From assembly GCF_014655715.1 (NCBI RefSeq), contig NZ_BNBM01000019.1:124001-188000 (forward strand): 64,000 nucleotides of DNA, written 5' to 3'. The notes beneath the pieces are model-generated. The model was not told the DNA's origin. It was given only the letters and a program-made list of their open reading frames with translations, and ran no database searches. Both the position numbers and the translations under genes were made by a program. The stretch comes from Streptomyces lanatus (GTDB lineage: Bacteria; Actinomycetota; Actinomycetes; Streptomycetales; Streptomycetaceae). Positions 7,125 to 15,643 of the stretch are shown here, in pieces. Position 1 is the stretch's first letter. Every line of letters starts with the position of its first letter.

Positions 7125-8537
7125 CTACTCGGCGGACACGGCCTTCGCGGCCTCGCGCACGGCCCCGGCGACCGCGCCGGCGACCTTATCGTTGAAGACG
7201 CTGGGGATGATGTAGTTCGGGTTCAGCTCGTCCTCGGTCACCACGTCCGCCAGCGCCTTCGCGGCCGCGAGCATCATGTCGGTGTTGACCGTGCGGGACT
7301 GGGCGTCCAGCAGACCGCGGAAGACGCCCGGGAAGACCAGCACGTTGTTGATCTGGTTCGGGAAGTCGGAGCGGCCGGTGGCCACAACTGCCGCCGTCTG
7401 ACGGGCGATTGCCGGGTCGACCTCGGGGTCCGGGTTCGCGAGCGCGAACACGATCGCGCCCTCCGCCATGGCGGCCACGTCGGTGCCGTCGAGGACGTTC
7501 GGGGCGGAGACGCCGATGAAGACGTCCGCGCCGCGCACGGCCTCCTTCAGCGTGCCGGTCAGACCCTCAGGGTTGGTGTTGTCAGCGATCCAGCGCAGCG
7601 GCGAGTCGGCGGCGGCGTTGACGAGGTCCTCGCGGCCGGCGTGCACGACACCGTGGATGTCGGCGACGACGGCGTTCTTCACGCCCGCGGCGAGCAGCAG
7701 CTTGAGGATGGCCGTACCGGCGGCGCCCGCGCCGGACATGACGACGCGGATGTTCTCGATGGCCTTGCCCGCGACACGAAGTGCGTTGGTCAGGGCGGCG
7801 AGGACGACGATCGCGGTGCCGTGCTGGTCGTCGTGGAAGACGGGGATGTCGAGGGCCTCGCGCAGGCGGGCCTCGATCTCGAAGCAGCGCGGGGCGGAGA
7901 TGTCCTCCAGGTTGATGCCCGCGAAGCCCGGGGCGATCGCCTTCACGATCTCGACGATCGCGTCGGTGTCCTGGGTGTCGAGGCAGATCGGCCAGGCGTC
8001 GATCCCGGCGAACCGCTTGAACAGGGCCGCCTTGCCCTCCATGACCGGCAGCGCGGCCTTCGGGCCGATGTTGCCCAGGCCCAGCACGGCCGAGCCGTCC
8101 GTCACAACCGCAACGGAGTTGCGCTTGATGGTGAGGCGGCGGGCGTCCTCGGGGTTCTCGGCGATGGCCATGCAGACGCGGGCCACACCCGGCGTGTAGA
8201 CCATGGACAGGTCGTCACGGTTGCGGATGGGGTGCTTGGACTGCATCTCGATCTTGCCGCCGAGGTGCATGAGGAACGTACGGTCCGAGACCTTGCCCAG
8301 CGTGACGCCCTCGATGGTGCGCAGCTGCTCGACGATCTCGTCGGCGTGCGCGGTGGAGGTCGCGGCGATGGTGACGTCGATCCGGAGCTTCTCGTGCCCG
8401 GAGGCGGTGACGTCGAGGCCGGTGACCGAGCCTCCGTGGGACTCGACGGCCGTGGTGAGCTGGGAGACCGCGGTTCCGCTCGCGGGCACCTCCAGCCGGA
8501 CCGTCATCGAGTAGGAGACGCTGGGCGCCGTTGCCAT
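7125..8537 (-). CDS. NAD-dependent malic enzyme with N-terminal ACT domain
   Basis: A 470-residue cytosolic oxidoreductase that decarboxylates malate to pyruvate. The first ~85 residues form an ACT-like regulatory domain (YSMTVRLEVPASG...). The catalytic part starts at about residue 90 and contains SMVYTPGVARV, the metal-site segment FHDDQHGTA and the Rossmann motif GAGAAG. The phosphotransacetylase domain of MaeB-type enzymes is absent. ATG 8537 follows GAGGAAG at good spacing. The enzyme links the TCA cycle with pyruvate and precursor supply; ACT domains usually bind amino acids or other small effectors. It is monocistronic, with a hairpin terminator downstream. Confidence 0.95.
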   Translation of the reverse strand: MATAPSVSYSMTVRLEVPASGTAVSQLTTAVESHGGSVTGLDVTASGHEKLRIDVTIAATSTAHADEIVEQLRTIEGVTLGKVSDRTFLMHLGGKIEMQSKHPIRNRDDLSMVYTPGVARVCMAIAENPEDARRLTIKRNSVAVVTDGSAVLGLGNIGPKAALPVMEGKAALFKRFAGIDAWPICLDTQDTDAIVEIVKAIAPGFAGINLEDISAPRCFEIEARLREALDIPVFHDDQHGTAIVVLAALTNALRVAGKAIENIRVVMSGAGAAGTAILKLLLAAGVKNAVVADIHGVVHAGREDLVNAAADSPLRWIADNTNPEGLTGTLKEAVRGADVFIGVSAPNVLDGTDVAAMAEGAIVFALANPDPEVDPAIARQTAAVVATGRSDFPNQINNVLVFPGVFRGLLDAQSRTVNTDMMLAAAKALADVVTEDELNPNYIIPSVFNDKVAGAVAGAVREAAKAVSAE

Positions 8538-8852
8538 GGCCGACTTCCTCTGCTTTCACCGGGTGTCGCTGTATGCCGTCCGATCGTCGCACCTACCGCT
8601 GAGTAGGAGTTAGCCGGGCGTGGATTGCGAACGTATTGTTCGCCACGTCTTCGCAACAAAAGAGACCCACGTCACATGATGACGTGGGTCTCTTTCTTAC
8701 GTTCATGACACCGACCCGCCATGCTCGCCTCGCGGCAAGTGGTCGCTCGTAGCGACGAAGGTTGGGCCCGGGGGCTTGGATCGGGCCGGTGCCACACCCA
8801 GGCTAACAAACGGATCCCGTAAGGCCATTCCCGTAACCGTGGTTCATTCGGA
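8538..8852. other. Intergenic region between HelD and malic enzyme
   Basis: A 315-base spacer. It holds the malic enzyme promoter near 8540-8640 and the helD terminator at 8659-8695. The remaining ~150 bases show no gene, tRNA or obvious repeat. Confidence 0.6.
8659..8695 (-). terminator. Intrinsic terminator downstream of helD
   Basis: AAAGAGACCCACGTCA pairs perfectly with its complement at 8680-8695 around a CATGA loop. On the minus strand the stem runs into TTTTGTTG, giving the T-rich tail of a classical intrinsic terminator. Confidence 0.85.
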
Positions 8853-11210
8853 TCAATCCCTGAGCAGGTCCGGGACCCCGGACGCGTCCGGCTCGTCGCG
8901 CTCCCCCGACACCACCGTCAGCTGCTGGGTGGCCCGGGTCAGCGCCACGTACAGCACCCGCAGCCCGGCCGGTGACTCGTCCGCGATCTCGGCCGGGGAC
9001 ACGACGACCGTGGCGTCGTACTCCAGGCCCTTGGCCTCCAGGCTGCCCAGCGCCACGACCCGGTCGCCGAGCCCGGCGAGCCAGCGCGCGGCCTCTTCCC
9101 TGCGGTTCATCGCGACGACGACACCGACCGTGCCGTCGACGCGGTCGAGCAGCCGGGCGGCCTCCTCGCGGACGGACTGTGCGAGGGAGTCCCGTACGAC
9201 GGCGAAGCGCGGTTCGACGCCGGTGGAGCGGACCGCCGTCGGGGATGTCGAGCCCGGCATGGCGAGGGCCAGCACCTTCGCGGCGAGGTCGGCGATCTCG
9301 GCCGGGTTGCGGTAGTTCACGGTGAGCTGGAAGCGGCGGCGCGGGCGGGTGCCGAGGGCCTCGTCGCGGGCCTCGGCGGCCTCGTCGACGTCGGACCAGG
9401 ACGACTGGGCCGGGTCGCCGACGACCGTCCAGGTGGCGTGCCGGCCGCGGCGGCCGACCATGCGCCACTGCATCGGCGTGAGGTCCTGGGCCTCGTCGAC
9501 GATGACATGGGCGTATTCGACCCGCTCGGCCGCCAGCCGCTCGGCGCGCTCGCGCTGCGACTCCTCGCGCACCGGCATCAGCTCCTCCAGGCCGGTGAGC
9601 TGGTCGAGAGGGTCGAGCTCACGCTTCTTCCGCGGGCGGAACGGGGTGCCGAGGATCGCCTGGAGCTCGTCCAGCATGGCGATGTCGTGCACGCTGAGGC
9701 CGCTGCGCCGGAGCGAGCGGGCCACCTTGCGGATCTCGCCGGGGTTGAGGATCCGGCGGGCCCAGCGGCCGAGGCGGCGCTCGTCGGCCATCGCCGCGAG
9801 GACCGCCTTCGGGGTGAGCTCGGGCCACCAGGCGTCGAGGAAGGCGATGAAACTGTCCTCCGAGATCACGTCCTCGTCGAAGGAGGAGCGCAGCTCGGCG
9901 GCGAGTTCGGGGTCGGTGTGCCGGGAGGCGCCGCCGGACTTCGCCCACAGGGCGTCGAGCAGCAGCTTGCGGGCGCGCGGGCGCAGCAGGTTCACGGGTG
10001 CGGTGCCGCCGAGGGCGTTACGGCGGATCCGCTCCAGCTCCCCGGCCTCCAGCTCAAGCCGGCGCCCGAAGGCGACCACCCGCAGCCGGGTGGGCGTTCC
10101 TGCGGGGGCCGAGGGCTCGTCGGCGTCGTCGCCGAAGGCAAGCTGCCCGGCGCGTCCGGCCCCACCCGTCGACCCCCGCTCCAGCGCCCCCCGCGCCGCC
10201 TTCCGCAGCACCTTGAGCATCCGGTACGAGCCCTTGGCGCGGGCGGTGGACGGCGAGTCGTACAAGGTGGCCTCGGCGCCGTCGACCAGGGAGCCGATGG
10301 CGCGGATGGCGACCTGGCCCTCCTCGCCGAGCGACGGGAGCACGCCCTCGGTGTACGCCACCAGCAGCGGGGTCGGCGAGACGATGAGGATGCCGCCGGA
10401 GTAGCGGCGCCGGTCCTGGTAGAGGAGGTAGGCGGCGCGGTGGAGTGCCACCGCCGTCTTTCCGGTCCCCGGCCCGCCCTCGACGTAGGTCACCGACGCG
10501 GCGGGGGCGCGGATGACCAGGTCCTGCTCGGCCTGGATGGAGGCCACGATGTCCCGCATGGTGTGGGTGCGGGCCTGGCCGAGGGCGGCCATGAGGGCGC
10601 CGTCGCCGATGACGGGCAGTTCGTGGTCGCCGAGGAAAGCTTTGAGCTCGGGCCGCATCAGGTCGTCCTCGACGCCGAGCACCTTGCGGCCCTTGGAGCG
10701 GATGACCCGGCGCCTTACGACCCGCCCCGGGTCGACCGGGGTGGAGCGGTAGAAGGGCGCCGCGGCCGGGGCCCGCCAGTCGATGACGAGCGGGGCGTAG
10801 TCGGCGTCGAGGACACCGATACGGCCGATGTGCAGGGTCTCGGCGATATCGGCGGTGTTGTCGTCGCGCACCGCGCCCTCGGCGGGTTCGACGGCGGTGT
10901 AGGCGCCGTCGGGCCCCTTCTTGCCGTCCTTGCCGAGGAGCAGGTCGATACGGCCGAAGAGGAAGTCCTCGAACTCGTTGTTGAGCCGGTTGAGGTGAAC
11001 GCCGGCCCGGAAGACCTGGGCGTCCCGCTCGGCGAGCGCGCCGGGCGTGCCGACCTGGCCGCGCTTGGCCGCGTCGTTCATCAGGAACTCGGCCTCGTGG
11101 ATCTTCTCCTCAAGGCGTCGGTACACCCGGTCCAGGTGTTCCTGTTCGACGCCGATCTCTCGGTCTCGCAGGGAGTCGAGCGCGGTTTCCTGTTGAGCCT
11201 GAGCGGCCAC
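8853..11210 (-). CDS. helD: HelD-type RNA polymerase-associated ATPase
   Basis: A 785-residue UvrD/Rep-like superfamily 1 protein. The N-terminal coiled coil (EQEHLDRVYRRLEEKIHEAEFL) is the arm that enters RNA polymerase in HelD structures. Walker A is GGPGTGKTAVAL (about residue 245), Walker B is VIVDEAQDLTPMQ, and the motif VALTRATQQL lies near the C-terminus. In Gram-positives, HelD removes RNA polymerase stalled on DNA; actinobacterial relatives can also protect it from rifamycins. The start is GTG 11210 after AAGGGGG. I see no obvious rifamycin-associated element upstream, so a housekeeping recycling role is more likely than an inducible resistance one. Confidence 0.9.
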   Translation of the reverse strand: MAAQAQQETALDSLRDREIGVEQEHLDRVYRRLEEKIHEAEFLMNDAAKRGQVGTPGALAERDAQVFRAGVHLNRLNNEFEDFLFGRIDLLLGKDGKKGPDGAYTAVEPAEGAVRDDNTADIAETLHIGRIGVLDADYAPLVIDWRAPAAAPFYRSTPVDPGRVVRRRVIRSKGRKVLGVEDDLMRPELKAFLGDHELPVIGDGALMAALGQARTHTMRDIVASIQAEQDLVIRAPAASVTYVEGGPGTGKTAVALHRAAYLLYQDRRRYSGGILIVSPTPLLVAYTEGVLPSLGEEGQVAIRAIGSLVDGAEATLYDSPSTARAKGSYRMLKVLRKAARGALERGSTGGAGRAGQLAFGDDADEPSAPAGTPTRLRVVAFGRRLELEAGELERIRRNALGGTAPVNLLRPRARKLLLDALWAKSGGASRHTDPELAAELRSSFDEDVISEDSFIAFLDAWWPELTPKAVLAAMADERRLGRWARRILNPGEIRKVARSLRRSGLSVHDIAMLDELQAILGTPFRPRKKRELDPLDQLTGLEELMPVREESQRERAERLAAERVEYAHVIVDEAQDLTPMQWRMVGRRGRHATWTVVGDPAQSSWSDVDEAAEARDEALGTRPRRRFQLTVNYRNPAEIADLAAKVLALAMPGSTSPTAVRSTGVEPRFAVVRDSLAQSVREEAARLLDRVDGTVGVVVAMNRREEAARWLAGLGDRVVALGSLEAKGLEYDATVVVSPAEIADESPAGLRVLYVALTRATQQLTVVSGERDEPDASGVPDLLRD

Positions 11211-11279
11211 CGGGCCCCCTTCTGACGTGCTGGGCAGCCGTCAACCGTACGCGAAGGGGACCCGGAAAAGCTACGTCGA

Positions 11280-12119
11280 CTACACGTCGACCTCGGCGAT
11301 CTTTTCTCCGTCGAAGGTCATGACCTCGACATGATCGACGTCGCTCGGGGACATGGACACTCCGCCGCTGACGTAGAGCGGGTTCCTGGCCTGCTCGGTC
11401 TTGGCGTCCGGGATGCCGTAGCCCCACTTCGGGACGGACCAGGAGGCGGCGGTCTCACGCTCGCCGTCCTTGCTGACGAAGATCATGGAACACTTGAGCG
11501 GGCCCTTGACGCCGCTGAGCTCCAGGGCCGTCTCGGTGCCCCACGCCTTCTCCTGGAGGGCCACGGTCGCGGTGACCTTGCCGCCCGAGCCGGTGCCCTT
11601 GACCTTGTCGGCGATGCCGTTGAACAGGTCCCTGGCGGGGTTGGCAGCGAGAGTCGCGTTGGTGCCGCTGCCGCCGTCCGAGTCGGTGCCGGTCGTCGCG
11701 ATCGCGGCGAAGGGGCCGGCGACGATCAGCGCGGCCGCCGCGGCCACCATGTAGAAGCTGCGCCGGCGCTTCTGGGCGCGGCGCTCGGCGATCTCGTCGA
11801 CGAGGTTGTTCACGATGCGCGGGCTGGGCTTCGCCGACAGGGACTCGCCGATCGCGGGCGAACCGGAACCCGGCAGGTCCGCGAGGGCGGCCAGCATCGG
11901 TTCCATCCCCGCGAGTTCGTCCAGCTGCTGGGCGCACCATTCGCAGGTCGCGAGGTGGGCCTCGAAAGCGGTTGCCTCGGCGTCGTCGAGAATGCCGAGG
12001 GCGTAGGCACCGACGGTTTCGTGCTCGTTCGGGCCCGGATGTCCCTGCATGGGGCTCATGGACCCAGACATACCCGAACCGCCCATCCCGAATCCCTGGT
12101 TTCCCCCGTACACACTCAT
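11280..12119 (-). CDS. rsuA: Zinc-binding (ZAS) anti-sigma factor of SigU
   Basis: A 279-residue membrane anti-sigma factor. A Gly/Met-rich leader precedes the ZAS motif HLATCEWC at about residue 55, which clamps the cognate ECF sigma factor. One membrane helix follows (FYMVAAAAALIVAGPFAAIA), then an extracytoplasmic domain of about 140 residues resembling anti-sigma sensor domains. ATG 12119 overlaps the sigma stop codon (TGATG), so translation is coupled and stoichiometry ensured. In S. coelicolor the equivalent pair is RsuA-SigU. A GTG one codon upstream is an alternative start. Confidence 0.88.
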   Translation of the reverse strand: MSVYGGNQGFGMGGSGMSGSMSPMQGHPGPNEHETVGAYALGILDDAEATAFEAHLATCEWCAQQLDELAGMEPMLAALADLPGSGSPAIGESLSAKPSPRIVNNLVDEIAERRAQKRRRSFYMVAAAAALIVAGPFAAIATTGTDSDGGSGTNATLAANPARDLFNGIADKVKGTGSGGKVTATVALQEKAWGTETALELSGVKGPLKCSMIFVSKDGERETAASWSVPKWGYGIPDAKTEQARNPLYVSGGVSMSPSDVDHVEVMTFDGEKIAEVDV

Positions 12120-12694
12120 CACGCCGTCACCCCCCGCTCCTCCAGAGCCAGCTTCATCGACCGAAGGGCATAGAAAACCCTTGAGCGAACGGTGCCGCTG
12201 GGTATGCCCAGCGTCTCGGCCGCCTCATTGACGGTACGTCCCTTGAAGTACGTCTCGACCAGCACCTCCCGGTGGGCGGGGGTCAGGTCGTCGAGTGCGT
12301 CCGACAGCGTCATCAGCCACAGCGCCTTGTCGATCTCGTCCTCCGCGGGGATGACCTCCAGCGGCGACGGATCGACCTCCTGCGGCCGGGCCTGCCGGCT
12401 GCGGTGGCCGTCGATGACGATGCGCCGGGCGACCGTCACCAGCCAGGGGCGTACCGATCCGGTCGCTCGATTGAGCTGTCCGGCGTTCTTCCAGGCACGG
12501 ATGAGCGTCTCCTGCACAACGTCCTCTGCTCGTTGCCGGTCACCGGCGACCAGTCGAAGGACATACGCAAGGAGGGGTCCGGCGTGCTCTCTGTACAGCG
12601 CACGCATCAGCTCCTCATCAGGTTCCGAGGGCTGGGACATGCGATGTCGGGCCCTCGATCCACGTTCATTGGCCACGACGGAATCCTTGCGCAC
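12119..12694 (-). CDS. sigU: ECF RNA polymerase sigma factor SigU
   Basis: A 191-residue sigma-70 family protein with the two ECF regions: region 2 (YREHAGPLLAYVLRL ... AEDVVQETLIRAWK) and region 4 (LTPAHREVLVETYF ... GIPSGTVRSRVFYALR). GTG 12694 is chosen because GGAGG lies five bases upstream; an internal ATG at 12642 (MSQPSEPDEEL) is the alternative and gives the usual compact ECF length. It is encoded directly before its anti-sigma factor. In S. coelicolor, SigU release alters secretion and differentiation. The 265-base region upstream of the gene has no promoter I can assign securely. Confidence 0.88.
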   Translation of the reverse strand: MRKDSVVANERGSRARHRMSQPSEPDEELMRALYREHAGPLLAYVLRLVAGDRQRAEDVVQETLIRAWKNAGQLNRATGSVRPWLVTVARRIVIDGHRSRQARPQEVDPSPLEVIPAEDEIDKALWLMTLSDALDDLTPAHREVLVETYFKGRTVNEAAETLGIPSGTVRSRVFYALRSMKLALEERGVTA

Positions 12695-12959
12695 GCCCAC
12701 CTCCGATGTCCGGGGGTTCCCCCAGTCGGTCGCTCGACTACCCGTACGGAAGGGGTGCGTTGAGTGTTCAAACCGAGGCGACAGTTTTCTTCGGAGTGAC
12801 GTGACGAGCGGGACATGGCAGCACATTCCCACCGCGCGATCTTTACATATCCGTCACATCGGCAAGATCGATTCGAGGCTTCCCTACGGTCGCGTAGGTA
12901 AACGACATGTAATCGAAATCACTTCGACGGCCGTTTCACAGAAGCCGCATAACGGACTG

Positions 12960-13556
12960 TCAGGCCCGTGCGACCGCCGCCCGACGACGATGCCGGGCCA
13001 CCCTTTCGCGGTTCCCGCAGACCTCACTGGAGCACCAGCGCCTCCTGCGCCCCCGGGACGTATCGAGATAAACGATCGGGCAGTTGTCCCCCTCGCACTC
13101 CCTCAGTCCGGCCCGCGCGACGGGATCGGTGAGCAGTTCCAGCGCGTCCCGGGCGACCGCGCCGAGCAGCGCGGCGCACTCCGGCGGATGATCCAACCGC
13201 CGGACCAGCGTGCCGTCCTCAGCCCGTACGGCACAGGGGGCCGGGGGTGCGGCGCGGGCGATGTCGTTCACCCGGGCGAGCGCGATGCCGTACGACGGCC
13301 AGGGCTCGGGGACGAGAGTGCCGCGCACCAACTGCCCGACAAGTCCGCGCAGTTCACGGAAGTCCACCAGCCACGCGGCGCCGGCGTGGGCCAGCGGGGT
13401 GCCGGGCGGGACGAGACCGGCGCCGACGATCCAGGCGCACAGCACCTCGACGGAGTCGAACCGTTCCTCCGGGTGCGTGGTCGCGAGCAGATCCAGACAG
13501 ATCCGCCCGGCGCCGAACCGCAGTTCATACGGGTCCGTGGCCATACCCAGTGCCAT
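12960..13556 (-). CDS. CGNR zinc-finger (ABATE domain) putative transcriptional regulator
   Basis: A 198-residue protein. Residues 8-140 resemble the ABATE stress-response domain (GRICLDLLATTHPEE ...). The C-terminus has the CGNR zinc finger: CEGDNCPIVYLDTS, then RRWCSSEVCGNRERVARHR, with four Cys and a basic recognition tail. The family is thought to bind DNA and is common in Streptomyces, but the ligands are unknown. ATG 13556 is used; ATG 13544 (MATDPYEL) is equally plausible. It is divergent from the DUF1772 membrane protein, which it might regulate (inference from position only). Confidence 0.85.
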   Translation of the reverse strand: MALGMATDPYELRFGAGRICLDLLATTHPEERFDSVEVLCAWIVGAGLVPPGTPLAHAGAAWLVDFRELRGLVGQLVRGTLVPEPWPSYGIALARVNDIARAAPPAPCAVRAEDGTLVRRLDHPPECAALLGAVARDALELLTDPVARAGLRECEGDNCPIVYLDTSRGRRRRWCSSEVCGNRERVARHRRRAAVARA

Positions 13557-13716
13557 GTGCCTGTCACCGCCCAGGGGTCAACCGTCTCTCTCCCACAGTG
13601 CCTGCCCAGGGGCGGGCCCGGAACCCCTCGTACCGGAGGTTGGCGCTGGACGACCGCTTATGGGGCTGCGCGTGACGGCCATGGTCGGGTCGTGTGCGGA
13701 TCCGTTGACTGAAGGC

Positions 13717-14244
13717 ATGACACGCAACAGCACAGTCGTGGGAACCGTCATGGTCGCGGCCACGGTCGCCATGGGCCTGATCGCCGGGGCCTTCTACATC
13801 TTCGCCTGCGGGGTGATGCCGGGCCTGGCACGCAGCGACGACCGGACGTACGTCGAGGTCATGCGCGACATCAACGACGCCTTCGAGAACCCGGTGTTCT
13901 TCCTGAGCTTCTTCGGGGCACTGCTGCTGACGGGGGTATCGGCGTGGCAGGTGCGCGGGCAGCAGTACCGGTGGTGGGTGTGGGCGGCCCTGATCGCGTA
14001 CGGCGCGGCCTTCCTGATCACCGTCGCCTTCAACATCCCGCTGAACGAGAGCCTGAAGGACGCCGACGATCCGGCCGAGCTGCGGGAGAAGTTCGAGGAT
14101 CCGTGGCTGGCGTGGAATGTGCTGCGGGCGGTGCTGTCGACGGTGGCGGTGGGGTGTCTGGGGCGGGGGTTGGTGCGGTACGGCCGGATGATGGGCGGGG
14201 CTTTCCATCGCCGGTCGGCATCATCCAGCCCGTCCGGCGTTTGA
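13717..14244 (+). CDS. DUF1772 (anthrone oxygenase-like) membrane protein
   Basis: A 175-residue protein with four membrane helices: VMVAATVAMGLIAGAFY, VFFLSFFGALLLTGV, VWAALIAYGAAFLITVAF and WNVLRAVLSTVAVGCL. The NIPLNESL motif before the acidic loop and the PWLAWNVLR segment are typical of DUF1772. Some relatives act in polyketide oxidation; most, like this one, stand outside biosynthetic clusters and are uncharacterised. The last residues (SSSPSGV) and the stop lie inside interspersed repeat B, so the original C-terminus has been replaced. ATG 13717 has only a weak GAAGG ribosome site. Confidence 0.82.
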   Translation: MTRNSTVVGTVMVAATVAMGLIAGAFYIFACGVMPGLARSDDRTYVEVMRDINDAFENPVFFLSFFGALLLTGVSAWQVRGQQYRWWVWAALIAYGAAFLITVAFNIPLNESLKDADDPAELREKFEDPWLAWNVLRAVLSTVAVGCLGRGLVRYGRMMGGAFHRRSASSSPSGV

Positions 14245-14298
14245 GGACAAGGCCCGTTCAGGGCCGACAGCGGGGGTCCGGGGGCGCAGCCCCCGGGG
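14224..14298 (+). repeat. Interspersed Streptomyces repeat B, copy 1 (overlaps gene 3' end)
   Basis: TCCAGCCCGTCCGGCGTTTG followed by AGGACAAGGCCCGTTCAGGG, ending in the hairpin CCGGGGGC-GCA-GCCCCCGG. A second copy lies at 50237-50309. The first part is translated as the end of the DUF1772 protein (stop TGA 14242-14244). The terminal hairpin probably serves as a terminator between that gene and the convergent nnaR gene. Confidence 0.8.
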
Positions 14299-14334
14299 AC
14301 GGGACGGGTAGGGGCGGCGGGGGCGAAAACCCCC

Positions 14335-15489
14335 CTACGCGTCCGCGTACTTCGCGTCGGCGGCCGGATCCAACGCCAGCCGATACCCCCGCTTCACCAC
14401 CGTCTGGATCAGCTTCGGCGCCCCAAGAGCCGTCCGCAGCCGAGCCATCGCCGTCTCCACGGCATGCTCGTCCCGCCCGGCCCCCGGCAGCGCCCGCAGC
14501 AGCTCGGCCCGCGACACCACCCACCCCGGCCGCCGCGACAGCGCCCGCAGCAGCGACATTCCCGCGGGCGGCACGGGCCGCAGCCCACCGTCCACCAGCA
14601 CCGCGTGCCCCCGGATCTCCACCCGGTGCCCGGCGATCGGCAGCGACCGCGCCCGCCCGGGAAGCTCCTGGCAGAGCAGCTGCACCAGCGGCCCGAGCCG
14701 GAAGCGCTCGGGCTGGACCGTATCGACGCCTTGGGCCTGCAACGGCAGCGCGGTGACCGGCCCGACACAGGCCGGAACGACGTCATGGGAGAGGGCGGCG
14801 AGCAGCTCCGGAAGCAGCCCCCGCTCCTCCGCCCGCGACAGCAGGGACACCGCGGCCGGTGCGCTGGTGAAGGTCACGGCGTCCAGACCGCGGGACACGG
14901 CCGCGTCCAGCAGCCGGTCCACCGGCCCGATGTCCTCCGGCGGCAGCCACCGGTACACCGGCACCCCGAGCACCTCCGCGCCCCCGGCCCGCAGCGCCTC
15001 CACGAACCCGGGCAGCGGCTCCCCGTGCAGCTGGATGGCGATACGGCGCCCGTCGACGCCCTCCTCAAGGAGCCGGTCCAGCACCTCGGCCATGGACTCG
15101 CTCGACGGCGACCAGTCCTCGGTCAGCCCGGCGGCCCGTACCGCGCCCTTGACCTTGGGGCCGCGCGCGAGCAGCTCCACCCCGCGCAACCGCCCCAGCA
15201 GGTCCTCGCCGAGGCCCCACCCGTCGGCGGCCTCGATCCACCCCCGGAACCCGATCGCGGTCGTGGCGACCACGACATCCGGTGTCCGCTGGATGATCTC
15301 CTTGGTGGCCGCGAGCAGCTCGCTGTCGTCGGCCAGTGGCACGATCCTCAGGGCAGGGGCGTGCAGGACGGCGGCGCCGCGACGCTGAAGCAGCGCCCCG
15401 AGCTCGTCGGCCCGGCGCGCGGCGGTCACGCCCACGGTGAACCCGGCGAGGGGCCCGTGTTCGGATTGCTTCAGTTCGTCGTCGTACAT
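14335..15489 (-). CDS. nnaR: NnaR: uroporphyrinogen-III synthase-like domain fused to a winged-helix DNA-binding domain
   Basis: A 384-residue fusion protein. Residues 15-270 have the HemD fold (GFTVGVTAARRADELGALL ... VTFTSAPAAVSLL). Residues 285-375 are an OmpR-type winged helix (SLLRALSRRPGWVVSRAELL ... VKRGYRLAL). This architecture is that of NnaR, the actinobacterial activator of nitrate/nitrite assimilation genes that cooperates with GlnR. Its position directly downstream of the nitrate transporter narK supports the call. Whether the HemD part has enzymatic activity or only senses a tetrapyrrole-like ligand cannot be told from sequence. A hairpin separates it from narK, so it probably has its own promoter. 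Confidence 0.88.
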   Translation of the reverse strand: MYDDELKQSEHGPLAGFTVGVTAARRADELGALLQRRGAAVLHAPALRIVPLADDSELLAATKEIIQRTPDVVVATTAIGFRGWIEAADGWGLGEDLLGRLRGVELLARGPKVKGAVRAAGLTEDWSPSSESMAEVLDRLLEEGVDGRRIAIQLHGEPLPGFVEALRAGGAEVLGVPVYRWLPPEDIGPVDRLLDAAVSRGLDAVTFTSAPAAVSLLSRAEERGLLPELLAALSHDVVPACVGPVTALPLQAQGVDTVQPERFRLGPLVQLLCQELPGRARSLPIAGHRVEIRGHAVLVDGGLRPVPPAGMSLLRALSRRPGWVVSRAELLRALPGAGRDEHAVETAMARLRTALGAPKLIQTVVKRGYRLALDPAADAKYADA

Positions 15490-15580
15490 AACTCTCGTCC
15501 CGCACTCGAGTCGTGGTGCTTGCGCCAGGCGGTCGCACCGAGGGAGTTCCTGACTTCACCCAGGGTGGTCACACCTGCAT

Positions 15581-15623
15581 GCCGAACGAGCCTGTCAACG
15601 GTCCATGACAGGCTCGGTTCGGC
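15581..15623 (-). terminator. Hairpin terminator downstream of narK
   Basis: GCCGAACGAGCCTGTCA (15581-15597) pairs with TGACAGGCTCGGTTCGGC (15606-15623) with a single bulge. It begins 21 bases after the narK stop codon on the minus strand. Confidence 0.8.
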
Positions 15624-15643
15624 TTCATGTCAGCAGTGTTACG

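Noticed and set aside
6576..8606. Open + frame of 676 codons across HU and malic enzyme
   Set aside because: It is antisense to two well-recognised genes, and its product is repetitive Gly/Val/Asp/Arg-rich.
11211..11280. Rifamycin-associated element before helD
   Set aside because: The short upstream region shows no long inverted repeat of the expected type, so induced rifamycin resistance is not supported.
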